Positions 1-6,118 of a stretch of 6,201 nucleotides of DNA are shown piece by piece; the stretch's first letter is position 1, and every line of letters starts with the position of its first letter. Under the pieces are notes generated by a model, which worked only from the letters and a program-made list of their open reading frames with translations, had not been told where the DNA came from and did not search any database. Origin of the DNA: Candidatus Bandiella numerosa (lineage in GTDB: Bacteria; Pseudomonadota; Alphaproteobacteria; Rickettsiales; Midichloriaceae). A program made the translations under genes and the position numbers. The stretch is taken from contig NZ_JAJBJD010000056.1 in assembly GCF_021811875.1 (NCBI RefSeq), positions 1-6,201 of the forward strand. Direction: 5' to 3'.

Positions 1-72
1 ATCCAAAGAGAGAATTTTCAAAAAGCTAAATTTATTTGGGATGAAGCTATCCAAGAGATAGCTGCTGCCTAA
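1..72 (+). CDS. C-terminal tail of an unidentified ORF, possibly a transposase (partial)
   Basis: An open frame enters from the left edge and ends at a TAA stop at 70-72, leaving 23 residues that finish in DEAIQEIAAA. The tail is charged and looks helical. It is too short to assign to a family. It is the only coding-looking stretch on the plus strand and it points towards the minus-strand genes. It is followed by about 54 bp of less AT-rich sequence that resembles the end of an insertion element, so the end of a transposase is the best guess. That is inference from position, not from a recognised domain. It could also be the end of an ordinary gene or a chance frame. Confidence 0.3.
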   Translation: MQRENFQKAKFIWDEAIQEIAAA

Positions 73-126
73 AATTTAAGGGTCAGGGTTGTGTTGCGGC
101 CATATTTCCATTAACTTGACGGTGCC
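1..126 (+). mobile_element. Probable right end of an insertion element
   Basis: After the stop codon at 70-72, the sequence from 80 to 126 has more G and C (for example gggtcagggttgtgttgcgg from 80) than the very AT-rich DNA around it. It ends in ttaacttgacggtgcc (111-126), which looks like a terminal inverted repeat, and AT-rich host sequence resumes at about 127. The matching left end and any target duplication lie outside the window, so neither family nor boundary can be fixed. An alternative boundary is the ggcc near 98-101. The element would end 23-50 bp from the ccmC stop codon. Confidence 0.35.
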
Positions 127-149
127 ATATAATCAATAAAATTTTTACG

Positions 150-851
150 CTATTCTTTAAGAGTCTCATTATTTATTTTCTTTCCAACTATCTCAAGCTG
201 AATGCTAATCAACGTGATGAAAATTGCAAGGAAAAATAATGAAAAAAACATAATAAATAATGGATATAACATTGATTCGTGAATTTTAGGGCCATCAAAT
301 GTGAGTACGCTACTTTTTTGATGTAAGGTTGTCCATAAATCCACTGAAAATTTGATAATGGGAAGATCTAATAACCCCAAAATAGCAAATGTAGCTGCAA
401 TTTTTGCACTCCTTAGTTCACTTTGAAAAGAATTTCTAACTAAAAAATATAACATCTCAAAACATAATAATACTAACATAGAAGTTAATCTTGCATCCCA
501 AATCCACCATGTGCCCCATGCTGGTTTTCCCCAAATAGATCCAGTAATTAGAGTACAGATTGATAAATAGATACTGACATAAGCGAATGACTTTGCAAAA
601 ATATCATACATTGGATTTTTTGAGACAAGAAACAGCAATGAAGATATCCCAAGTAAAAAATAAAAAAATATTGAAAGCCAGGCTGATGGAACGTGTAGAT
701 ATAATATTTTTACTAAGTTTATTTGTAAATAGTCATCAGGAGAATCATAAAATATAACGTAAAACCCCCATGTAAAACAAATACATGATAAAGTAAAAGT
801 AATTATGGAAATTTTAGTTAAATATTTTTTTAGGAATTGGTAACTTATCAT
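150..851 (-). CDS. ccmC: Heme exporter / cytochrome c maturation protein CcmC
   Basis: CcmC is an inner-membrane protein of the System I cytochrome c maturation pathway. It promotes attachment of heme to the heme chaperone CcmE on the periplasmic side. The 233-residue length is normal for the family. The tryptophan-rich heme-handling motif is clear at residues 107-123 (WGKPAWGTWWIWDARLT). The two conserved histidines that ligate heme are H53 (in LHVPSAW) and H177 (in TTLHQKS). About six hydrophobic segments can be seen, near 12-33, 57-76, 87-106, 121-138, 151-168 and 194-218. The gene starts at an ATG 18 bp after the ccoP stop with no strong ribosome-binding site, which suggests it is translated by read-through from the oxidase operon. 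Its likely clients include CcoO and CcoP, encoded just upstream. No other ccm gene is present. The related family member CcmF is excluded because it is much longer. Confidence 0.95.
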   Translation of the reverse strand: MISYQFLKKYLTKISIITFTLSCICFTWGFYVIFYDSPDDYLQINLVKILYLHVPSAWLSIFFYFLLGISSLLFLVSKNPMYDIFAKSFAYVSIYLSICTLITGSIWGKPAWGTWWIWDARLTSMLVLLCFEMLYFLVRNSFQSELRSAKIAATFAILGLLDLPIIKFSVDLWTTLHQKSSVLTFDGPKIHESMLYPLFIMFFSLFFLAIFITLISIQLEIVGKKINNETLKE

Positions 852-869
852 AAAAATGTAATTTAAATA

Positions 870-1715
870 CTACTCACCACCGCCTAATTGGTGGATGTAT
901 ATAGCTAACTGCCTAATTGTTGAATCAGATAATTTATCTTTCCAATATGGCATTACCCCGGCTCTGCCGTTGTATATTACATCATAAATTGTGCTATAAT
1001 CATCTCCATACAACCAAATTGCGTCTCTAAGATTTGGCGCACCAAATTCCCTCCCTCCTGTGCCATCCTTCCCATGGCACGATGCACAATGCTCCTGATA
1101 TAAAGTATCAGCCTCATTACTAAAAGAATCTTTGTTATTTAAGTTTAATATATATTTGGTTAGCATATCGATTTGCTTAGACGTTAGTATTTTATCCTTA
1201 CCAAATGCTGCCATTGCAGAATCTCTAGTTTCTTCATGGGGCGATCTTATTCCGTACTGTAAAGTAGTGTATATGTCGTCAATTTTTCCTCCCCATAGCC
1301 ATGCTCCTGATGTTAAATTTGGATATCCAATATTTCCACCCCCTCCGGCACCATGACAAACAGCGCAATTGTTTTGAAATGCGGATTTTCCACCAGCGTT
1401 TGCAAATTTCATTAAATTTCTATCTTTCAGTATTTCCTCAAAACTGCTGTTATCAAATTGCTTTTGATATTTCCCTCTTATTTTTTCAATTTCTTCTATA
1501 CTTTCATTTAATTCTTTTTTAGAAGACCACTCTAATAAGCCTTTCCCATTTGGTACCGGCCAACTAGGATAAAGAAGCCAGTATATCAGTGTAAAAAATA
1601 ATGCTATATAAAAAAACAACCTTAACCAAAATGGATCCGGATTATCATATTCCTTAATTCCATCCCATTCATGTCCAGTAGTTTTTGAAGCTTCCTTTTT
1701 TTTCATTTTATTCAT
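870..1715 (-). CDS. ccoP: cbb3-type cytochrome c oxidase subunit III, diheme cytochrome CcoP
   Basis: CcoP is a membrane-anchored diheme cytochrome c that passes electrons towards CcoO and CcoN in the cbb3 oxidase. The 281 residues show the family's N-terminal signature DGIKEYDNPDPFW (18-30) and one membrane anchor at about 31-49. A charged helical linker follows, then two periplasmic cytochrome c domains. The heme-binding motifs are C117-x-x-C120-H121 and C210-x-x-C213-H214. The likely axial methionines are M168 (DSAMAAFG) and M255 (AGVMPYW). The ATG at 1715 overlaps the ccoQ stop codon in an ATGA arrangement, with GAGA just upstream. A second ATG at 1706 (residue 4) is possible, but the overlap favours the first. 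All expected ligands are present and nothing appears truncated. Confidence 0.97.
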   Translation of the reverse strand: MNKMKKKEASKTTGHEWDGIKEYDNPDPFWLRLFFYIALFFTLIYWLLYPSWPVPNGKGLLEWSSKKELNESIEEIEKIRGKYQKQFDNSSFEEILKDRNLMKFANAGGKSAFQNNCAVCHGAGGGGNIGYPNLTSGAWLWGGKIDDIYTTLQYGIRSPHEETRDSAMAAFGKDKILTSKQIDMLTKYILNLNNKDSFSNEADTLYQEHCASCHGKDGTGGREFGAPNLRDAIWLYGDDYSTIYDVIYNGRAGVMPYWKDKLSDSTIRQLAIYIHQLGGGE

Positions 1716-1855
1716 TTTTTCTCGTTTAAAGGAATTTTGCTTAATAACTCATACAATTTTTTGGACTTTGGTCGAAATATCCAGCATATCAGCCCTATAA
1801 TGCTTAACCCTAAAAATGATAGCGTAATTACCTTAATGTAAAATATTTCATTCAT
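1712..1855 (-). CDS. ccoQ: cbb3-type cytochrome c oxidase small subunit CcoQ
   Basis: A 47-residue protein is encoded between ccoO and ccoP, exactly where ccoQ sits in ccoNOQP operons. It begins MNEIFYIKVITLSFLG, has a single hydrophobic segment at about residues 8-27 that ends before W25-I-F-R-P, and finishes with a lysine-rich tail (IPLNEKK). This matches CcoQ, a small single-pass protein that stabilises the oxidase complex. The ATG at 1855 lies 7 bp after the ccoO stop codon, with GGTGAG in the ccoO end as a good ribosome-binding site. The TGA stop at 1712-1714 overlaps the ccoP ATG by 4 bp. CcoQ sequences are poorly conserved, so the name rests mainly on position, size and topology. The gene is short enough to be missed by length-filtered gene callers. 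Confidence 0.87.
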   Translation of the reverse strand: MNEIFYIKVITLSFLGLSIIGLICWIFRPKSKKLYELLSKIPLNEKK

Positions 1856-1862
1856 AAAGTGC

Positions 1863-2594
1863 TCACCAATTTCTACCTTTATTACTACTCAAATCAATCT
1901 TATTTCCAAGGCCTTGTAAATATGCAACTAGTGCATCCATTTCAGTAATATGGTCAACTTTTCTATTGAATTTTCTAATTGCTACCTTCTCTCCATACCT
2001 TTTCTTAAATGCTACAATTGCATTGCTATCCTGATTAATACCAAGTTGCACAGATATGTCGTTTTCATAATTCTCAATATAGTCTTTTGTATACGGCATT
2101 CCTGAGAGCTTTAAGGCAGACATTTTATTTGGTATATCATCAATTTTCAGTTCTCTTCTTAGCATAAATGGATACGCCGGCATAATTGATTCTGGAACCA
2201 ATGATCGAGGGTTGTTTAAATGTTCTACATGCCAATCGTCCGAATATTTTTCTCCAACTCTTGCTAAATCTGGGCCTGTTCTTTTTGAGCCCCAAGCAAA
2301 AGGATAATCATACATACTTTCTACAGCTAAAGAATAATGTCCATACCTTTCAACTTCATCAGTTAATTTCCTTATTTGTTGACTATGACAGCCATAGCAA
2401 CCCTCTCTTTTGTAAATAAAGAATCCTTGTAACTCAAGTGGGGTGTATAATCTAAGCTCCTCAGTTTTTTCCAGAGCTATTTCTTTTTTAAACAGAGGAA
2501 ATATTTGAATAATAGCTCCAATCGACGTAACAACAATTGTTAGTACTAATAATATGAAAATATTTCTTTCTATTTTACTATGGAAAGCACTCAT
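1863..2594 (-). CDS. ccoO: cbb3-type cytochrome c oxidase subunit II, monoheme cytochrome CcoO
   Basis: CcoO is the membrane-anchored monoheme cytochrome c that relays electrons from CcoP to the catalytic subunit CcoN. The 243 residues begin with a short cytoplasmic stretch and one membrane helix at about 11-34. A periplasmic heme domain follows, with C66-x-x-C69-H70 (EGCYGCHSQQIR). The family block FAWGSKRTGPDLARVG is at about 99-114, and the likely axial methionine is M138 in the SIMPAYPF motif. The C-terminal DALVAYLQGLG is also typical. The ATG at 2594 lies only 3 bp after the ccoN stop. AAGAGA within the ccoN end is rather distant, so translational coupling to ccoN is likely. The subunit is complete, with no missing ligand. 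Confidence 0.97.
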   Translation of the reverse strand: MSAFHSKIERNIFILLVLTIVVTSIGAIIQIFPLFKKEIALEKTEELRLYTPLELQGFFIYKREGCYGCHSQQIRKLTDEVERYGHYSLAVESMYDYPFAWGSKRTGPDLARVGEKYSDDWHVEHLNNPRSLVPESIMPAYPFMLRRELKIDDIPNKMSALKLSGMPYTKDYIENYENDISVQLGINQDSNAIVAFKKRYGEKVAIRKFNRKVDHITEMDALVAYLQGLGNKIDLSSNKGRNW

Positions 2595-2597
2595 AAA

Positions 2598-4031
2598 TTA
2601 AGCCAAAATCTCTTTTGTATTTTTATGCAAATTGGTTTTTGCAAATTTATTATTTCTAATAGTCATAAAGGTATTATAAAGCATAACTAAAGCTCCAAGC
2701 CAGAACAAAAATCCACCTATTGCCCTTATTAAATAATAAGGGCTTAAAATTTTAACAATTTCAACAAATGAATACTTTAAAAAACCCATATCATCATAAC
2801 TTCTCCACATTAATCCCTGAGTTATTCCAGCAGTCCACATGGACGTAATATATAGTACTATTCCTATACAAGCTAACCATAGATGAATACTAATTAATTT
2901 TACAGAATACATATCTTTTTTACCCCATAAATCAGGTATCATGTGATATAGTGCTCCAAAGCTAATTAGTGCAACCCATCCAAGAGCGCCAGAATGAACA
3001 TGACTGATCGTCCATTCTGTATAATGACTTAGAGCATTGACTGATTTTATCGCCATCACAGGTCCTTCAAATGTACTCATACCATAAAAAGCCACAGCAA
3101 TGATTAAAAATCTTAAAACAGGATCATCTCTTAACTTGTGCCAAGCACCAGATAAAGTCATCATGCCGTTTACCATCCCGCCCCATGACGGTAGCCATAA
3201 TATTATAGACATAGTCATCCCAAGTGTTTGAACCCAATCTGGTAAAGAAGTGTAAATTAAGTGATGTGGTCCAGCCCAAATATAAATAAAAATCAGCGCC
3301 CAAAAATGCAAAATGGAAAGTCTATATGAGTATATTGGTTTATTAGCTCTCTTGGGGACAAAATAATACATTATACCTATAAATCCTGCAGTTAACCAAA
3401 ATCCTACTGCATTATGACCATACCACCATTGAATCATTGCAGATTGAACTCCGGAAAAATATGACACACTCCCTGGATCGGTTAATGATAATGGGATACT
3501 GATGTTATTGCCAACATGTAATACGGCAACCACAATTATAAAAGCAAGGAAGAACCAATTTGCGACATAAATGTGAGATTCCCTCCTATTTTTCAACGTC
3601 ATAACATAAACGAATAAATATAAAAGCCATGTTACAGTGAGTAAAATATCTGCATACCACTCTGGTTCAGCATATTCTTTTCCTTGAGTAATGCCCATTA
3701 CATATCCTGATGCAGCTAATAAAATAAATAATTGAAAAGAATAAAAAATAAAACTGACAATTTTAGGGGAATATATCCTGGTCTGACATGTTCTTTGTAT
3801 AATATAAAAGGATGTAGCAAACAGTACGTTTCCTCCGAAAGCAAAAATAACGCCACTGGTATGAACAGGTCTTAATCTTCCAAAAGTAGTCCATTCTGTG
3901 CCAAAATTTAAATCAGGAAACACCATTTGAAACGCTATAAATACTCCCATTCCCATACCTATAATGGCCCAAAATAAGGAAGCAAGCGTAAACAACTTTA
4001 TATTTTTATAGTCATAATTGACTATATTCAT
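2598..4031 (-). CDS. ccoN: cbb3-type cytochrome c oxidase subunit I, catalytic subunit CcoN
   Basis: CcoN is the proton-pumping catalytic subunit that reduces oxygen to water at a heme b3-CuB site in the inner membrane. The 477 residues match the usual length and form a strongly hydrophobic protein with about twelve membrane helices. The metal ligands are all visible. Low-spin heme b is held by H57 (RPVHTSG) and H346, and heme b3 by H344 ([10 protein letters not shown]). CuB is held by H206 ([10 protein letters not shown]), H256 and H257 ([10 protein letters not shown]). Y250 sits where the C-family cross-linked tyrosine is expected, and E322 ([12 protein letters not shown]) matches the conserved glutamate. 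The Y250 position and the lack of the A-family tyrosine in the CuB loop separate it from aa3 oxidases and from NorB. The ATG at 4031 lies 29 bp after recN with no obvious ribosome-binding site. No in-frame alternative fits better. Confidence 0.98.
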   Translation of the reverse strand: MNIVNYDYKNIKLFTLASLFWAIIGMGMGVFIAFQMVFPDLNFGTEWTTFGRLRPVHTSGVIFAFGGNVLFATSFYIIQRTCQTRIYSPKIVSFIFYSFQLFILLAASGYVMGITQGKEYAEPEWYADILLTVTWLLYLFVYVMTLKNRRESHIYVANWFFLAFIIVVAVLHVGNNISIPLSLTDPGSVSYFSGVQSAMIQWWYGHNAVGFWLTAGFIGIMYYFVPKRANKPIYSYRLSILHFWALIFIYIWAGPHHLIYTSLPDWVQTLGMTMSIILWLPSWGGMVNGMMTLSGAWHKLRDDPVLRFLIIAVAFYGMSTFEGPVMAIKSVNALSHYTEWTISHVHSGALGWVALISFGALYHMIPDLWGKKDMYSVKLISIHLWLACIGIVLYITSMWTAGITQGLMWRSYDDMGFLKYSFVEIVKILSPYYLIRAIGGFLFWLGALVMLYNTFMTIRNNKFAKTNLHKNTKEILA

Positions 4032-4060
4032 AAATAGTGCACATGAAATTTTCAGCTAAA

Positions 4061-5746
4061 CTAGCATAAGTTAAAAAAGTAATCAATCAATAGAGTATTC
4101 GTGATTAGAAAATGGAGGAGTATTTTTGCTTTTTTATCGAAGTGATTGCCTGAAATCATGTAGGATATTTCATTTTCAACTTCATGTTTTTTAAGGTATT
4201 TGGCGCTTAATATTGTTTTATTAGATTCAAAATATTTTGTTACCTTAAAAATATTATCAGAGATAGCTACGATTTGAGGTTGATGTGTAATCAAAATAAC
4301 TTGCATGCTTTTTGATAGCTCTTTTAAATTGATCCCAATCATTTTTGCAGTTTTACCGCCAGTACCTGAATCTATTTCATCAAAAATTATTGTCTTATTA
4401 TCGTAATGATTACTTGAAATCAATTTCAAAGCCAGCATTATCCTTGAAATTTCACCACCTGAAGCAATTTTATCAATGCCCTCAAAGTTTTGTTCAGGAT
4501 TTGTCTTAATTAATATTTGTACAGAATCAATTCCTTTTGGAGTTATTGATTCTGTACTCACTATATCAACTTTTAAATCCAGTTGCTCCATATTTAAATT
4601 TTTGGTAATTTCTAATAATTTTTCTCTAAGTTTTTGTGAAGCTTGTCTTCTTAAATTGCTTAGCTCTTTAGCGTATTTAAAATAATTTTGTTTTAACTCC
4701 GTAACATTTTTTTCAATCTGCTCAAGGTTAAACGTCTCATCTTCTAAAGCTTGTAACCTAATTTTGGATAGCTCAATAATAGCAGGAAATTTTGAAGAAT
4801 CTTCTTTATACTTTTTTTCAGCTTCTTTAATTTTAAAATATCTACTTTCAATTTCCTCTATATTTTCGGTATCATCTATTAAATTTTGGCTGATTTTAGT
4901 TATTTCACTGTTGAAGGTCTCCAATTCCAAAATTATAGATTCTAAATTTTTGTCACAAGGAGTAAATACATCGGTAAATCTATTTAGCTGTTTATGTATA
5001 AACCATAATTCTGACAGTACATTACTATCACACTCAATTAGTTTTTTTGAAATTAATTGACTTATATCTAAAATTTTTGAAGATTCTAATAAGTTTTTCC
5101 TTTTTATAGCTAATTCGTCTAACTCATTTTCTAAAGCACCTAGCTCCTCTAAATCCTTTATTTTATTTAAAAGGTAGGCTCTTTCATATTCGTTTTTTTG
5201 AATATTACTTTGTAGTTCCTCCAATTCTTTTTTTAAAATCTGAATTTTTTGGTATATGATTTTAATATTGTTTAATTGATTTGAAGAATTAATGTAATTA
5301 TCTAGTATATCAATGTGAGAGCTTGAATCTAGCAATTTCACCTGATTATGCTGAGAACAAATTTCGCACAGATACTTTTCTATGGCTTTGATATTATCAA
5401 TTGTCGTTGGTTGATCGTTGATAAAAATCTTATTTTTGCTATCAGAGCTAATCACTCGTCTGATTATTAATGTTTTTTCATTATTGCAGAGGAACCCATT
5501 TTCAAGTAAGTAATTTGTAACATATTCATCACCAGAAATGTCAAATTCAACGGTTATTGACGTTGCTTTTGATTGATCCTTAATAACGTTGGAATTAGCT
5601 TTTTTTGCAAATATAGAAAGTAAGGCCTTCAGTATAATAGACTTCCCTGCTCCAGTCTCGCCAACTATACTTGTTAACCCTTTCTTAAAATTGATTTCTA
5701 AAAAATCTATAAGTATAAAATTTTTAATATACAGGCTAATTAACAT
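4061..5746 (-). CDS. recN: DNA repair protein RecN (SMC-like ATPase)
   Basis: RecN is a cytoplasmic SMC-like ATPase that acts in recombinational repair of double-strand breaks. The 561 residues match the normal family size. The N-terminal ATPase half starts MLISLYIKNF and has Walker A GETGAGKS at 29-36. The Q-loop region carries EICSQHNQVKLLD at about 128-140. Long coiled-coil stretches at about 160-225 and 290-385 flank a hinge-like middle. The C-terminal half has the ABC signature ASGGEISRIMLALK (428-441), Walker B IIFDEIDSGTGG (453-464) and the switch-histidine segment ITHQPQI (486-492, H488). The ATG at 5746 gives the expected N-terminus. The last 14 or so residues (ITNTLLIDYFFNLC) are hydrophobic and look like an extension of the family end. 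In Rickettsiales bamD often precedes recN, but here a short unknown ORF and a mobile-element end are found instead. Confidence 0.97.
   Translation of the reverse strand: MLISLYIKNFILIDFLEINFKKGLTSIVGETGAGKSIILKALLSIFAKKANSNVIKDQSKATSITVEFDISGDEYVTNYLLENGFLCNNEKTLIIRRVISSDSKNKIFINDQPTTIDNIKAIEKYLCEICSQHNQVKLLDSSSHIDILDNYINSSNQLNNIKIIYQKIQILKKELEELQSNIQKNEYERAYLLNKIKDLEELGALENELDELAIKRKNLLESSKILDISQLISKKLIECDSNVLSELWFIHKQLNRFTDVFTPCDKNLESIILELETFNSEITKISQNLIDDTENIEEIESRYFKIKEAEKKYKEDSSKFPAIIELSKIRLQALEDETFNLEQIEKNVTELKQNYFKYAKELSNLRRQASQKLREKLLEITKNLNMEQLDLKVDIVSTESITPKGIDSVQILIKTNPEQNFEGIDKIASGGEISRIMLALKLISSNHYDNKTIIFDEIDSGTGGKTAKMIGINLKELSKSMQVILITHQPQIVAISDNIFKVTKYFESNKTILSAKYLKKHEVENEISYMISGNHFDKKAKILLHFLITNTLLIDYFFNLC
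4063..4090 (-). promoter_or_regulatory. Possible internal promoter ahead of ccoN
   Basis: On the minus strand, TTGATT (4085-4090) and TATGCT (4063-4068) are separated by 16 bp. Each matches 4 of 6 bases of the sigma70 -35 and -10 consensus. They lie inside the 3' end of recN, about 35 bp from the ccoN start. No good palindromic FNR/ANR box (TTGAT-N4-ATCAA) was seen. In such AT-rich DNA matches of this quality occur by chance, so this is only a candidate. Confidence 0.2.
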
Positions 5747-5771
5747 AGATAAATAATAATAACTTCAGACA

Positions 5772-5800
5772 ATCTTACTGAAATATAAATAAAATTACAA
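5772..5800 (-). promoter_or_regulatory. Candidate promoter for recN and the downstream gene run
   Basis: The 66 bp gap upstream of recN contains, on the minus strand, TTGTAA (5795-5800), a 17 bp spacer and TAAGAT (5772-5777). Each box matches 4 of 6 consensus bases with ideal spacing. The start of transcription would be near 5765, giving a leader of about 20 nt. No clear Shine-Dalgarno sequence precedes the recN ATG. This is the only intergenic space ahead of recN-ccoNOQP-ccmC inside the window, which makes it the natural place for a promoter. Confidence 0.3.
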
Positions 5801-5804
5801 ACTT

Positions 5805-5827
5805 AATAGCAGTTATTGCTTGCTATT
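5805..5827 (-). terminator. Weak hairpin at the end of the small ORF
   Basis: A perfect 7 bp inverted repeat, aatagca (5805-5811) and tgctatt (5821-5827) with a 9 nt loop, spans the stop codon of the 5813-6118 ORF. Read on the minus strand it is followed by a T-rich but interrupted stretch. The stem is short and AT-rich, so it would be at best a weak rho-independent terminator. Confidence 0.2.
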
Positions 5828-6118
5828 CAAAACTTCATCAATTTCTTTTTTAAGTTCTGTAACGCTATTCTTTATATCATTTAATTGATCAAGCCCACTA
5901 TCTATTTTGGTATTATTTGTATCTTTTTTCGTAGTAGAGTCCCCAGCTGTGACTTGATTCTTTAAAGAATTTATACTTGCTGGTATATTGGAAAGATTTG
6001 GGTTTTTCAAATTCGGTATCTTTAAACTAAAATTTCCATGACTTGCAACGCTCAAAAAGGAATAAATGATACCTAAAATAAGGCCGTTGCATAAATGCAA
6101 AGCAAGGAAGATATGCAA
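5813..6118 (-). CDS. Unrecognised small protein, probably 5'-truncated by an insertion element
   Basis: This 101-residue frame is not a family I recognise. A hydrophobic stretch at about 13-25 (LILGIIYSFLSVA) resembles a membrane anchor or signal-peptide core. Next comes a polar, Asn/Lys/Pro-rich segment (KIPNLKNPNLSN), then a Thr/Lys/Asp-rich linker. The last 30 or so residues are helical and coiled-coil-like (LNDIKNSVTELKKEIDEVL). The frame has no ATG start. It opens with TTG at 6118, and residues 1-12 are encoded inside the apparent insertion-element end that starts at 6082, so the native N-terminus has probably been lost or replaced. An alternative TTG at 6055 would give 80 residues and remove most of the hydrophobic part. 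It lies upstream of recN on the same strand but does not resemble BamD. It could be a live exported protein or a decaying fragment. Confidence 0.45.
   Translation of the reverse strand: MHIFLALHLCNGLILGIIYSFLSVASHGNFSLKIPNLKNPNLSNIPASINSLKNQVTAGDSTTKKDTNNTKIDSGLDQLNDIKNSVTELKKEIDEVLNSKQ

Noticed and set aside
1132..1522. Two plus-strand open frames (1132-1356 and 1301-1522) of about 73 residues
   Set aside because: They lie entirely opposite ccoP, whose heme motifs are certain, and their low-complexity translations show no family features.
2186..2419. Plus-strand open frame of 77 residues
   Set aside because: It is antisense to the conserved heme domain of ccoO, with no plausible domain or ribosome-binding site.
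4032..4110. FNR/ANR or FixK box upstream of ccoN
   Set aside because: TTGATTGATTAC at about 4079-4090 contains half-site-like TTGAT, but the second half ATCAA at the right spacing is missing.
4476..5060. Two plus-strand open frames (4476-4685 and 4764-5060) opposite recN
   Set aside because: They are antisense to the RecN coiled coil and have Ser/Leu/Ile-rich translations typical of the complement of Lys/Glu-rich codons.
5813..6118. Identification of the small ORF as BamD or TatA/TatB
   Set aside because: BamD was considered because it often neighbours recN, and Tat proteins because of a short anchor followed by a helix. There are no TPR repeats or lipobox, and no Tat FGP-type motif after the anchor.
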